64,000 bases of DNA from Burkholderiales bacterium (GCA_020854035.1 JADZGE010000087.1:80886-144885), one strand, 5' to 3'; positions 43,326 to 51,976 are shown, counted from the first letter of the stretch. Numbers and translations are program-made. The notes: a model not told the origin generated them from the letters alone.

Positions 43326-44177
43326 ATGGAAGACCTCGATTTCGCCCCAGCCCCGAAGAGCAAGATCTACGATCCAGCCGTCGCGATGACGTTCTTCAAG
43401 TCGGCCGGCACCGTCGAGAACGTCGGCAAGGGAAAGCCCTTTTTTTCCGAGAACGAGAAGCCCGGCGGGTTCTTTTCCCGGGGCGCGAAGATGTACCTGC
43501 TCGTCACGGGTGAAGTCGGGCTCACGGCGGGCAGCAAGGTGATCGGCACGGTGGGCAAGGGCGAGGTCTTCGGCGAGATGGCCTCCATCGGGCAGATGCC
43601 GCGCAGCGCCACGGCGGTGGCGCGGTCGGATTGCCAGGTGATCTCGCTCGACGAGAAGCAGTTCCGCAAGGCCATCGAGAAGGCGCCGGATTTCGCGCTG
43701 ATGCTGATGAGCATGATCATCGAGCGGCTGCGCCACTCGATCACGCGGTTGACGGGCAGCAACGTGCGCTCCGACGACGAGACGCTCGGCAGGAGGAGCG
43801 TTTTCGACCGCAAGCTCCTCGCCGATCTCGAGCGCGAGTTCGAAGGGCATGCCCCGGTGCACGCGCCGAAGAACAAGGTGATCATGACCGAGGGGGAGGT
43901 GGGCGCGTTCATGTACGTGCTGCTCGAGGGGCGGGTCGGCGTGTCGATCAAGGGGCGCGTCATCGAGAAGCTCGGGGCGGGAGGCGTGTTCGGCGAGATG
44001 GCGCTCGTCGACAAGTCCCCCCGCATCGCCAGCGCCGTCGCGGAAACGGATTGCTCGATGCTGACGATCAACCGGCGCGATTTCCTCGTGTTCGTGAAGA
44101 CCAAGCCGGACTTCAGCCTGTCGCTGCTGAAGGCGCTCGCAGAGCGGCTGCGCTACATCAACTCCCAGATAAGATGA
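43326..44177 (+). CDS. Protein with two cyclic-nucleotide-binding-like domains
   Basis: Protein of 283 residues from ATG 43326, with GGGAG upstream. Two Crp-like beta-barrels: about 12-130 (MYLLVTGEVGLTAGSKVIGT, GKGEVFGEMASIGQMPRSAT) and about 165-280 (MYVLLEGRVGVSIKGRVIEK, GAGGVFGEMALVDKSPRIAS). Each keeps the FGEMA and P-R-x-A phosphate-binding cassette (RSAT and RIAS), so both may bind a cyclic nucleotide. There is no helix-turn-helix or catalytic domain at either end; it is likely a regulator by protein contact. Between xseA and the GGT-like gene. Confidence 0.8.
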   Translation: MEDLDFAPAPKSKIYDPAVAMTFFKSAGTVENVGKGKPFFSENEKPGGFFSRGAKMYLLVTGEVGLTAGSKVIGTVGKGEVFGEMASIGQMPRSATAVARSDCQVISLDEKQFRKAIEKAPDFALMLMSMIIERLRHSITRLTGSNVRSDDETLGRRSVFDRKLLADLEREFEGHAPVHAPKNKVIMTEGEVGAFMYVLLEGRVGVSIKGRVIEKLGAGGVFGEMALVDKSPRIASAVAETDCSMLTINRRDFLVFVKTKPDFSLSLLKALAERLRYINSQIR

Positions 44178-44183
44178 AACCCC

Positions 44184-44213
44184 CGGCGCTTTCGCGGCGC
44201 CGCTTTCATTTTC
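44184..44213 (+). terminator. Weak intrinsic terminator candidate
   Basis: Stem CGGCGC (44184-44189) with GCGCCG (44197-44202) and a 7-base loop, followed by CTTTCATTTT. The T-tract is interrupted, so strength is doubtful. It lies between the cNMP-domain gene and the GGT-like gene. Confidence 0.35.
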
Positions 44214-44244
44214 GCGAGATACATTGGCGGGAAGCGAGAACGTG

Positions 44245-45906
44245 ATGCCCGACGACGGTTCCCGGAGCCCGGCAGCGCACGGGGCCGACCGGGTGCGGCG
44301 GCGGCCGGAAGCGTTTGGCACGCGGGGTATGGTGGCCTCGGCGCACCCGCTCGCCGCCGCGACCGGCATCGCGGTCATCGAGCGCGGCGGCAACGCGTTC
44401 GATGCGGCGATCGCGGTCGCGGCGGCCGAAGGCGTGCTGCTGCCGATGAAGTGCGGGCTCGGCGGGGACGCGTTCGTGGTGCTGCACGACGCGAAGCGCG
44501 GCGAGACGCTCGCCATGAACGGCAGCGGCGTGGCGGCGGCCGGCGCCACCGTCGATTACTACGCGAGCCGCGGCCACCGCACGATGCCGTTGAAGGGCGT
44601 CCACTCGGTGAGCGTGCCCGGCGCGGTGAGCGTCTACGAGGAGTTCTGGAAACGCCATTGCACGCTGCCGTGGGCCGAGCTGTGGGCGCCGGCGATCCGG
44701 TTCGCCGAGGAGGGCGTGGCGATCACGGCGTACATCAGCGCGCAGATCGCCGCGGAAGCGCAAACGCTCGCGCGCTACCCGCATTCCGCCGCGCAGTTCC
44801 TGCCGAAAGGACGCGCTCCCGAAACCGGCGAACGATGGGCGGCGCCGGAGCTCGCGCGCACGCTGAAGGCCGTGGCGAAGGGGGGCGCGGAGGCTTTCTA
44901 CCGCGGCGAGATCGCCGAGCGGATGCTCGCCTTCCTCGAACGCGAGGGCGCGCTCTTCGAGGCCGGCGATTTCGCCCGGCAGCAGGCCCTCGTCCATCGT
45001 CCGATCTCGACGGAGTACCGCGGGCTGAGGGTGTACGAGACCGCGCCGCCTTCCCAGGGGTTCCTCGTACTCGAGCAGTTGAACATCCTGGAGGGCTACG
45101 ATCTCGCCCGGCTCGAGCCCTTCGGCGCCGAGCGCATGCACCTCCTCGTCGAAGCGAAGAAGCTCGCGTTCGCCGATCGCAACCGCTGCGCGGGCGATCC
45201 CGCGTTCGTCGACTGGCCGCTCGAGCGGTTCATCTCGAAGGAGCACGCGGCGCGGCGCCGCGGCGAAATCGATCCGCGCCGCGCGCGGGACGCGCAACCC
45301 GCGCTCGTGGCGGAGCACGGCGGCGATACGAGCTACTTCGCGGTCGCGGACGGGGCGGGCAACGCGGTGTCGTTCATCCACAGCCTGTCGAACTCGTTCG
45401 GCTCGGGTGTCGTCGCGGGCGACACCGGCGTGACCCTCAACAACCGCGCGGGACGCGGCTTCAGCGTCGATCCCGTGCACCCCAACGTGATCGCCCCGGG
45501 CCGGCGCACGATGCACACGCTGAACGCCTGGATGATCTTCCGCGACGGCGAGCCATGGCTCGTGGGCGGTACGCCCGGCGGCGATCAGCAGACGCAGTGG
45601 AACACGCAGATGGTGACGGGCGTGGTCGACCACGGCATGAGGCTGCCGGAAGCGGTCGAGGCACCCCGGTGGTACAGCTTTCCCGGAACCGATCCCGCGA
45701 GCCTCGGCAAGCCGCAGGTGGTGAGGATAGACGAGCGGGTGCCCGGGGCGAGCCGCAGCGCGCTCGCGGCGATGGGACATCGCATCGAGACGCTTCAGCC
45801 GTGGGGGGGCGGCGGCGCGGTGCAGTTGATCCAGTTCGACCGCAGCCGCGGCGTGCTGCGCGGGGCGAGCGATCCGCGGCCGGGCGGGCTCGCCCTGGGG
45901 CTTTGA
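44245..45906 (+). CDS. Gamma-glutamyltransferase-family Ntn hydrolase
   Basis: Protein of 553 residues from ATG 44245 (a TTG seven codons upstream is possible). Autoprocessing Thr is expected in HGGDTSYFAVADGAGNAVSF (about 353-372), with downstream SLSNSFGSGVV and GGTPGGDQQTQWN. The N-terminal half has SAHPLAAATGIAVIERGGNA and MKCGLGGDAFVVL. There is no signal peptide, whereas classical Ggt is exported, so a cytosolic member such as an oxamate-amidohydrolase (HpxW)-like or acylase-like enzyme is more likely. Substrate undefined. Follows the cNMP-domain gene by 67 bases. Confidence 0.85.
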   Translation: MPDDGSRSPAAHGADRVRRRPEAFGTRGMVASAHPLAAATGIAVIERGGNAFDAAIAVAAAEGVLLPMKCGLGGDAFVVLHDAKRGETLAMNGSGVAAAGATVDYYASRGHRTMPLKGVHSVSVPGAVSVYEEFWKRHCTLPWAELWAPAIRFAEEGVAITAYISAQIAAEAQTLARYPHSAAQFLPKGRAPETGERWAAPELARTLKAVAKGGAEAFYRGEIAERMLAFLEREGALFEAGDFARQQALVHRPISTEYRGLRVYETAPPSQGFLVLEQLNILEGYDLARLEPFGAERMHLLVEAKKLAFADRNRCAGDPAFVDWPLERFISKEHAARRRGEIDPRRARDAQPALVAEHGGDTSYFAVADGAGNAVSFIHSLSNSFGSGVVAGDTGVTLNNRAGRGFSVDPVHPNVIAPGRRTMHTLNAWMIFRDGEPWLVGGTPGGDQQTQWNTQMVTGVVDHGMRLPEAVEAPRWYSFPGTDPASLGKPQVVRIDERVPGASRSALAAMGHRIETLQPWGGGGAVQLIQFDRSRGVLRGASDPRPGGLALGL

Positions 45907-45985
45907 GATTGCGGCTTTCCGGGGTAGATATTACGAATCCGGGTGGTCCCGGCCGCACATGCCATCGCGCGCGCCGGCGCAGCAA

Positions 45986-46183
45986 TCAACGGATGGAAAG
46001 CCAGGACTGATCGACGGTCTCTGCGATACCGCGTACCGCCAGATCTTGGACCATGATCCGGGACGGCGGGATGAGGACAACCCCGCCATCGACGACGGCT
46101 ACGACGGGGTTGTCCGCTCGCTTGTGCTCACGCAGTTTTTCGCGCACCGCCATAGGCAGAGGTAACGACGAATCGGCGTGCAT
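45986..46183 (-). CDS. Possible truncated AbrB-like antitoxin
   Basis: Minus-strand frame of 65 residues from ATG 46183 with LPMAVREKLREHKRADNPVV followed by AVVDGGVVLIPP, which loosely follows the AbrB/MazE swapped-hairpin pattern (LP-x-x-VREKL, then DGGVVL). The N-terminal strand of the fold is missing. It is back to back with the addiction-module gene (one base between starts), which makes it uncertain whether both are real. Confidence 0.25.
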   Translation of the reverse strand: MHADSSLPLPMAVREKLREHKRADNPVVAVVDGGVVLIPPSRIMVQDLAVRGIAETVDQSWLSIR

Positions 46184-46184
46184 T

Positions 46185-46406
46185 ATGGCGAGTCGGCTCG
46201 AAGCGTTGGAAGCGGAAGCGATGGATCTGCCGCCGGAGGAGCGTGTGAAGCTCGCGGATCGACTCCTTGCCAGTGTCTTTGGCGACAACGATATCGAGGA
46301 AGCTTGGGCCTCAGAGGTCGAGCGTCGCGTCGCTGAGATTGAGGTGGGTCGCATCCAGATGGTCCCGGCCGCTGACGCGATCGCGCGCGCGTACGGCGAT
46401 CAATAG
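46185..46406 (+). CDS. Addiction-module antitoxin-like protein (TIGR02574 type)
   Basis: Protein of 73 residues: SRLEALEAEAMDLPPEERVK, LADRLLASVFGDNDIEEAWA and SEVERRVAEIEVGRIQMVPA. The pattern of LPPEERxxLAxxLL followed by E-x-x-W-x-x-E-x-x-R-R and a short strand is that of the putative addiction module component family, normally the first gene of a pair with a RelE/ParE toxin. Only 69 bases follow before the next fragment, and no toxin is present, so this is an orphan antitoxin. Confidence 0.75.
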   Translation: MASRLEALEAEAMDLPPEERVKLADRLLASVFGDNDIEEAWASEVERRVAEIEVGRIQMVPAADAIARAYGDQ

Positions 46407-46474
46407 GTGAATGCCATGAAGTTGGCCCGCATTGGCGACTGACGGTACCGGCGTTACTGACACGAGGAGCAACA

Positions 46475-46531
46475 ATGAAATTGCCGAATGTCGCGCGCGC
46501 CTTCGTTGACATCGCGAGACTCAGGGACTAG
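46475..46531 (+). pseudogene. Truncated start of a DUF6883-type gene
   Basis: An 18-codon frame (MKLPNVARAFVDIARLRD, then TAG) with a good GAGGAG site. It looks like the first residues of DUF6883 proteins, which I recall beginning MKLPNAERAVVDIAKLRDYC. It ends where the family would continue and is followed 4 bases later by the DUF4926 gene that commonly accompanies DUF6883. Confidence 0.55.
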
Positions 46532-46535
46532 TGCC

Positions 46536-46739
46536 ATGAAACCACTGGACGTTGTCGCTCTGACTGAGGGCCTGCCGCAAAAAGGCCTGACCAAGAGGCA
46601 GGTCGGAACGATCGTCGAGTTGCTCGCGCCACAGGTTTACGAAGTCAAGTTCAACGACCTTGACGGCAAGACGTACGCAACCGCCGCAGTGCCGGAGAGG
46701 CAACTGATGTGGCTATTGCACGAACCTGCGGCGGCTTGA
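46536..46739 (+). CDS. DUF4926-type small protein
   Basis: Protein of 67 residues: VVALTEGLPQKGLTKRQVGT, IVELLAPQVYEVKFNDLDGK and TYATAAVPERQLMWL. An SH3-like barrel pattern (GLxxGQVGTVVE, YEVEFxDxxGxTYA) matches DUF4926. These proteins are usually paired with DUF6883 partners, and the pair is suspected to be toxin-antitoxin-like; here the partner is truncated. Codon use is less GC-biased than in flanking core genes, suggesting acquisition. Confidence 0.75.
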   Translation: MKPLDVVALTEGLPQKGLTKRQVGTIVELLAPQVYEVKFNDLDGKTYATAAVPERQLMWLLHEPAAA

Positions 46740-47018
46740 TGGCGGTCCGTAGCTCCCGCCAAGGGGGACTACCTCGACACCGCCCCGCTGTTCTTCAACC
46801 GCCAGGGCAAGGCGTTCAGCGAAACGGCGTTCAACTCGGTCTGGCAGCGCGCCACCCGCGCCGCCGGCTTCGGCAAGCACGGGCTGCACTTTCACGACCC
46901 GAAGGCCAAGGCCGTTTCCGACAGCCCGAACCTCGACGACGCGATGGGGCGCGGTGGGCATGTTGACCCGCGCCCGACGCGCCGCGCCTACCGCCGCAAA
47001 CCGTCCAGGCACGCTCAC
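46740..47018 (+). pseudogene. C-terminal remnant of a phage-type tyrosine recombinase
   Basis: In the same frame as the DUF4926 gene, directly after its stop, reads APLFFNRQGKAFSETAFNSV, WQRATRAAGFGKHGLHFHDP, KAKAVSDSPNLDDAMGRGGH and VDPRPTRRAYRRKP. The LHFHD box, the GH-V-D-x-x-x-T-x-R-A-Y block with catalytic His and nucleophile Tyr, and the basic tail are those of an integrase C-terminus. No start codon or N-terminal half exists in this frame, so it is a relic of an integrated element. Confidence 0.75.
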
Positions 47019-47024
47019 GAGAGC

Positions 47025-48023
47025 TCAGTTGCCGATGTTTGCCCGCCTGATCACCGGCGCCCATTTCCCGGTCTCGGACTGGATGAACGCGGCATAGTCG
47101 GCCGGCGACGTCGGCGTCGACTCGATACCGCGGGCGGCGAGCTGGCCGGCGATCTCCGGCTGCCTCAGGACCGAGACGAGATCCCGGCTCAGCCGCTCGA
47201 CGACTGCCCCCGGCACGCCGGCCGGCGCGAGGAGCCCGTACCAGTTCGTCGCCACGTAGCCCTTCACGGTTTCGCCTATCGTCGGCACGGCCGGCAGCGC
47301 GGGTGAACGCTTCCCGCCCGTGACGGCAATGCCGCGTACCTTTCCCGACTGCACGTGCGGCACCACGGTCGATATCACCGCGAAGAAGCTCGGCACGTGA
47401 CCCGCCAGGAGATCCGTGATGGCGGGACCACCGCCCTTGTAGGGAATGTGGTTCATCCTGACTCCGGTCATGGCCTCCAGCAGTTCGGCCGCCAGGTGTC
47501 CGGGGCTGCCCACGCCCGCGCTGGCGTAGTTCAACCGGCCCGGTTTTGTCCTGGCGAGAGCGACGAACTCGTCGAGGTTCTTCGCCGCGACGCCCGGGTG
47601 GGTGATGATGATGTTCTGCAGGGTGACCATCAATCCGATCGGCGTGAAGCTCTTCAACGGGTCGTAGGGCAGCTTCTGGATGGCCGCGCTGATGACGAGC
47701 CCGCCGATATGGCCGAACGCGACGGTGCGCCCGTCGGGCTCGGCACGGGCCACCATGTCGAGGGAAATCGTGCCGTTCGCGCCGGGCCGGTTGTCGACCA
47801 CGACCTGCCTGCCGAGCGCTTCGGAGAGTTTCGGCTGGATCACCCGCGCCACGAGGTCGGTCGCCCCGCCCGGGGGGAAACCCACGATGAGCCGTACCGG
47901 CCTTATCGGCGCCCATTCGGCGGCAGGGGCCGCGGGCGCGGGGACGAGCATGCCGATGCCCGCCACAGCGAGAACGCCGCGGATCAGAGCCATGCCGGGT
48001 CGTTTCATCCAGTGCGTCTCCAT
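47025..48023 (-). CDS. Bug-family periplasmic receptor 6
   Basis: Protein of 332 residues from ATG 48023 (METHWMKRPG); ATG 48008 is equally plausible. Signal peptide ALIRGVLAVAGIGMLVPAPA. Mature start PIRPVRLIVGFPPGGATDLV, GRQVVVDNRPGANGTISLDM, HIPYKGGGPAITDLLAGHVP. Lies 53 bases downstream of miaA on the same strand and next to the integrase remnant, so it may have come in with that element. Confidence 0.9.
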   Translation of the reverse strand: METHWMKRPGMALIRGVLAVAGIGMLVPAPAAPAAEWAPIRPVRLIVGFPPGGATDLVARVIQPKLSEALGRQVVVDNRPGANGTISLDMVARAEPDGRTVAFGHIGGLVISAAIQKLPYDPLKSFTPIGLMVTLQNIIITHPGVAAKNLDEFVALARTKPGRLNYASAGVGSPGHLAAELLEAMTGVRMNHIPYKGGGPAITDLLAGHVPSFFAVISTVVPHVQSGKVRGIAVTGGKRSPALPAVPTIGETVKGYVATNWYGLLAPAGVPGAVVERLSRDLVSVLRQPEIAGQLAARGIESTPTSPADYAAFIQSETGKWAPVIRRANIGN

Positions 48024-48076
48024 CGATATTCCCGGGCGGATCGGCTCCCGCCTGCGGGTTCGCGCCGCAGGCGCCG

Positions 48077-49039
48077 CTAGCTTACCAGCAACGCCTCCAG
48101 CTCCCGCCTCAGGTATTCGAGCACCATCTCCGGCAGGTCCGCCGACAGGCAGTCGAACTCCGTCACGTCCTGCATGGAGCGCAGCCAGGTGAGCTGGCGC
48201 TTCGCGAGCTGGCGCGTGGCGGCGATGCCCTGCTCGCGCAGCGCCCCGGCGCCGATGCGCCCCTCCAGATAGTCCCACGCCTGCCGGTAGCCCACGCAGC
48301 GCATGGATGGCATGCCGGGCTCGAGCCCGTACTCCTCCCGCAGCTGCTTCAATTCCGCGGCGAGGCCCCGCTCCAGCATCTCGTCGAAGCGGGAGGCGAT
48401 GCGCTGATGCAGCACCTCGCGGTCGCTCGGCACGAGCGCGATCCGGATGGGCGTGTAGGGGAAGTAGACGTACTTGGGCTTCTTCAGAAGCTCCGTCATC
48501 GGCTTGCCGGCGATGTAGTAGATCTCCAGCGCGCGCTGGATGCGCTGGGCATCGGTGGGCGAGAGGCGCGCGGCGGTTTCGGGGTCCACCTGCGCGAGCC
48601 TCGCGTGCACGCCCGGCCAGCCCTGCTCCTGCGCCATCGTGTCGATCACGAGCCGGATCACCGGGTCGGCTTGCGGCAGGTCGTTCAGGCCCTCGGTCAG
48701 CGCCTGAAAGTACATCATCGTGCCGCCAACCAGCAGCGGGATGCGGCCCCGCTCCGTGATCTCGCGCATGAGCGCGAGGGCATCGTCCCGGAAGCGGGCG
48801 GCGGAATAGGTTTCGTGCGGCTCGATGACGTCGAGCAGGTGGTGTGGTGCGGCGGCGAGGGCGCGCGCGTCGGGCTTCGCCGTGCCGATATTCATGCCCT
48901 TGTAGATCTGCGCCGAGTCGACGCTGATGATCTCGCACGGCAGGTTTGCGGCGAGCGCCAGCGCGACCGCGGTCTTGCCGCTGGCGGTGGGGCCCATCAG
49001 CAGGATGGCCGGTGGCGACTTCGGGTGATGAGTGATCAT
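48077..49039 (-). CDS. miaA: tRNA dimethylallyltransferase
   Basis: Protein of 320 residues. Adds the dimethylallyl group to A37 of tRNAs reading UNN codons. P-loop AILLMGPTASGKTAVALALA (about 11-30), ISVDSAQIYKGMNIGTAKPD (about 38-57), the isoprenoid/tRNA regions LLVGGTMMYFQALTEGL and SPTDAQRIQRALEIYYIAGK, and AVRQLAKRQLTWLR-like ending (TRQLAKRQLTWLRSM). 21 bases downstream of mutL, the usual betaproteobacterial order. Confidence 0.96.
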   Translation of the reverse strand: MITHHPKSPPAILLMGPTASGKTAVALALAANLPCEIISVDSAQIYKGMNIGTAKPDARALAAAPHHLLDVIEPHETYSAARFRDDALALMREITERGRIPLLVGGTMMYFQALTEGLNDLPQADPVIRLVIDTMAQEQGWPGVHARLAQVDPETAARLSPTDAQRIQRALEIYYIAGKPMTELLKKPKYVYFPYTPIRIALVPSDREVLHQRIASRFDEMLERGLAAELKQLREEYGLEPGMPSMRCVGYRQAWDYLEGRIGAGALREQGIAATRQLAKRQLTWLRSMQDVTEFDCLSADLPEMVLEYLRRELEALLVS

Positions 49040-49060
49040 CCCTCACGCCTTTCCGATCGC

Positions 49061-50833
49061 TCACCGGCCCCGCATGAACAACCGGTCGAGTTCCGCGAGG
49101 GTGATCTGCCGCCACGTCGGCCGGCCGTGGTTGCACTGGCCCGAGCGCTCGGTCCCCTCCATCTCGCGCAGCAGCGCGTTCATCTCCGGCACGGTCAACC
49201 GGCGATTGGCGCGCACGGCGGCGTGGCAGGCCATCGTCGCGAGAAGTTCGTTGCGCCGCTCGGTCAGGACGCGGCTCGCGCCGTACTCGCGCAGTTCGCG
49301 CAGCACGCCGTGGGTGAGCGCGCGCGCGTCGGCGTCGGCGAGCGCGGCCGGCAATGCGCGCACGACGAGCGTCGCGGGCGAGGCCGGCGCCACGTCGAAA
49401 CCGATTTCCCGCAGCGCGTCGCGGTTCTCCCCGGCCGTCGCGACATCGAGCGCATCCGCGGAAAAGGTGACCGGCACGAGGAGCGGCTGCATCGGAATCG
49501 CCCGGGCGTCGAGCGCTTCCTTGAGCGCCTCGTAGGTCGTGCGCTCGTGCGCGGCGTGCATGTCCACGATGACGAGCCCGTGCTCGTTCTGGGCGAGGAT
49601 GTAGATCCCGGCGAGTTGCGCCAGTGCGTAGCCGAGCGGCGCCCCCATCGCATCCTCCGGCCGGGGCGGCGCCTCCGCGGCGCCGCCCGCGCTCCGTCCG
49701 AAGAGCCGCTCGTAGAAGGCGGAGGGCTCGGCGAGCCCGAGGGCCATGCTCTGCCGCGGCTCGGCGGGCCCGCCCGTGCCCGCGATCACCGCGCCCGCCG
49801 CCGCCGGAACGGCGGCCGCGGCAGCCGCGGCGGGCGCGGCCCCCGCGACCGGGCCCGCCAGCGCCCGGTTCAGCGTGTGGAAGATGAACTGGTGCACGGC
49901 GTGCGAATCGCGAAAACGCACCTCGGTCTTGGCGGGATGAACGTTGACATCGACCTGCCGCGGATCGATCTCGAGGTAGAGGACGTAAGCGGGGTGACGG
50001 TCGTGGTGCAGAACGTCCTGGTACGCCTGGCGGATCGCGTGCGCGGCAAGCCGGTCGCGCACGAATCGCCCGTTCACGAAAAAATACTGCCGGTCGCGGC
50101 CGCTTCGCGCATGCGCGGCACGGCCGATCGCCCCGCCGAGCCGCAGTCCCGGTGCGCTGCTCTCCACGGGGAGCGCCGCCGCCTGGAACTCGCCGCCGAT
50201 CAATGTCCTGATGCGCTCGGTGAGCGGCTGCGGCGGCAGGGTCGCGACCGCGCGCCCATTATGATGGAGGGTGAACCCCGCATCGGGCCTCGCGAGCGCG
50301 ATGCGCCGCACCGTCTCCTCGCAATGCGCGAACTCGGTCGCCTCGGACTTCAGGAACCGGCGCCGGGCCGGCGTGTTGAAGTAGAGGTCGAGCACTTCGA
50401 CGCTCGTGCCCTTCGCGAGGGCCGCGGGCGCCGCCCTCGCGATCTCCGCGCCGCATGCCGCTACGGCCCACGCGTGCCTGTCTCCCGGGCGCCGGCTCGA
50501 CAGGGTGAGACGGGAGACCGCCGCGATGCTGGCGAGCGCCTCTCCCCGGAAGCCGAGGCTTGCCACGCGCTCGAGGTCTTCGAGCGAGGCAATCTTGCTG
50601 GTGGCGTGCGGGGTGAGTGCCAGCGCCAGTTCCTCGCGCGCAATTCCGCCGCCGTCGTCGATGACGCGTATCGACTTCGTTCCGCCGCCCGTCAGGTGCA
50701 CGCTGATCTCGCGCGCCCCGGCGTCCAGGCTGTTCTCCAGCAGTTCCTTCAGCGCCGAGGCGGGCCGCTCGATCACTTCTCCCGCGGCGATCTGGCTGAC
50801 GAGGGGCTCGGGCAGGACCCGGATGGACGGCAT
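49061..50833 (-). CDS. mutL: DNA mismatch repair protein MutL
   Basis: Protein of 590 residues. The GHKL ATPase half is intact: LKELLENSLDAGAREISVHL (about 27-46), VIDDGGGIAREEL, HATSKIASLEDLERVASLGF and GTSVEVLDLYFNTPARRRFL. An Ala-rich linker spans about 325-380. The C-terminal half contains VIVDMHAAHERTTYEAL, which fits the endonuclease metal motif D-x-H-A-x-x-E-x-x-x-x-E with Met in place of Gln, so this MutL may nick DNA itself, as expected where MutH is absent. Followed by miaA. Confidence 0.95.
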   Translation of the reverse strand: MPSIRVLPEPLVSQIAAGEVIERPASALKELLENSLDAGAREISVHLTGGGTKSIRVIDDGGGIAREELALALTPHATSKIASLEDLERVASLGFRGEALASIAAVSRLTLSSRRPGDRHAWAVAACGAEIARAAPAALAKGTSVEVLDLYFNTPARRRFLKSEATEFAHCEETVRRIALARPDAGFTLHHNGRAVATLPPQPLTERIRTLIGGEFQAAALPVESSAPGLRLGGAIGRAAHARSGRDRQYFFVNGRFVRDRLAAHAIRQAYQDVLHHDRHPAYVLYLEIDPRQVDVNVHPAKTEVRFRDSHAVHQFIFHTLNRALAGPVAGAAPAAAAAAAVPAAAGAVIAGTGGPAEPRQSMALGLAEPSAFYERLFGRSAGGAAEAPPRPEDAMGAPLGYALAQLAGIYILAQNEHGLVIVDMHAAHERTTYEALKEALDARAIPMQPLLVPVTFSADALDVATAGENRDALREIGFDVAPASPATLVVRALPAALADADARALTHGVLRELREYGASRVLTERRNELLATMACHAAVRANRRLTVPEMNALLREMEGTERSGQCNHGRPTWRQITLAELDRLFMRGR

Positions 50834-50862
50834 GGCGCGATTATATAAGGCGCCGCAGACGG

Positions 50863-50960
50863 GAAACGGGCGACGGGAGACAGGAGAGGGTCTGACTGCC
50901 GTGAGCCGTGAGCCGTCGCTCGTCCCCGGTCTCCAGTCCCGAGTCTCCTGTCTCCCTGAT
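50863..50960. repeat. Word-repeat spacer with perfect 13-base inverted arms
   Basis: GGGAGACAGGAGA (50875-50887) and TCTCCTGTCTCCC (50944-50956) are perfect reverse complements. The loop contains GTGAGCCGTGAGCCGTC and more pyrimidine words. Located between mutL and receptor 7, both on the minus strand, so it could terminate or process the receptor transcript. Confidence 0.7.
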
Positions 50961-50971
50961 CCGGGCTTACG

Positions 50972-51943
50972 TCAGTCGGCCCGGATGTTCGCTTCCTTCG
51001 CCACCCGCGCGGTGCGCGCGAACTCGCTCTTGAGGTACGCGAGGTGTTCCCCGGGCGTGCTGCCGACGGGGTCGATTCCCTGGCCGATCATGCGCTCCTT
51101 CACGTCGGGCAACCGCAGGACCCTCGCGACTTCGGCGCTGATCCGGGCACCGAGATCACGGGCGATCGCGGAAGGCGCGTAGAGCCCCGACCAGGTGGCG
51201 ACGTCGAAGCCCGGCATGCCGGATTCGGCCACCGTCGGGTACTCGGGAGCGAGCGGCGAGCGCTTCGGGCTGGAGATCGCAAGGGCGCGCACCCTGCCGG
51301 ACTTCACGAACGGCAGGACCGCCGAGATGTTCGAGAACATGAACGGTATCTCGCCGCCGAGGATGTCCGCGATCGCGGGGTTCTCCCCCTTGTAGGGCAC
51401 GTGGACGAGCTTCACGCCGAGCGAGAGGCTCAGCAGTTCCATCGCGAAATGCTGCGTCGCCCCGATGCCGCCCGATGCGTAGGAGAGGTTCGCCGCGTTC
51501 GCCTTCAGAAACGCCGTGAACTCACCGAAGCCGCGCGGCGGCAGCGACGGATGCACGACGAGGAGCAGCGGTGTCGAGCCCATGATCGACAGCGCCGCGA
51601 AATCCTTGAAGGTGTCGAAATTCACCTTGCGCAGGATGAGGGGCGCCGCCACCACGCTCGTCTGCGGCGCAACGAGGAGCGCGTAACCGTCGGGCGCCGC
51701 GCGCGCGACGAGTTCCGCGGCGATCGTGCCGCTCGCGCCGGGCCGGTTCTCGACCACGACCTGCTGGCCCCACGTCTCGGAGAGTTTCTGCGCGACGATG
51801 CGCGCGTTGATGTCGGTCGCGCCGCCGGGCGGGTAGCCGACGAGGAAGCGCACGGGCCTGGCGGGATAACCCTGCGCGTGCAGGATCGGCGCGGCGAACA
51901 CCGCGGCCGCGAACAGCAGCAGTGCGTGGAACGGGGATCGCAT
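50972..51943 (-). CDS. Bug-family periplasmic receptor 7
   Basis: Protein of 323 residues from ATG 51943, with GGAG nine bases upstream. Signal peptide [20 protein letters not shown]. Mature start [40 protein letters not shown] (Glu instead of Asp in the VDNR loop) and [20 protein letters not shown]. Divergent from pntA by 141 bases. It interrupts the otherwise conserved core order between mutL and amiC together with pntAB. Confidence 0.9.
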   Translation of the reverse strand: MRSPFHALLLFAAAVFAAPILHAQGYPARPVRFLVGYPPGGATDINARIVAQKLSETWGQQVVVENRPGASGTIAAELVARAAPDGYALLVAPQTSVVAAPLILRKVNFDTFKDFAALSIMGSTPLLLVVHPSLPPRGFGEFTAFLKANAANLSYASGGIGATQHFAMELLSLSLGVKLVHVPYKGENPAIADILGGEIPFMFSNISAVLPFVKSGRVRALAISSPKRSPLAPEYPTVAESGMPGFDVATWSGLYAPSAIARDLGARISAEVARVLRLPDVKERMIGQGIDPVGSTPGEHLAYLKSEFARTARVAKEANIRAD

Positions 51944-51976
51944 GGAGACTCCGCGGAATTTCGACGGTGCCGGCAC

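Noticed and set aside
43439..43446. T-run as a possible terminator within the cNMP-domain gene
   Set aside because: It lies inside a well-supported coding frame and has no stable stem before it.
46053..46184. Longer start for the addiction-module gene at 46053
   Set aside because: Upstream residues are unlike the family; the family pattern starts at SRLEALEAEA after ATG 46185.
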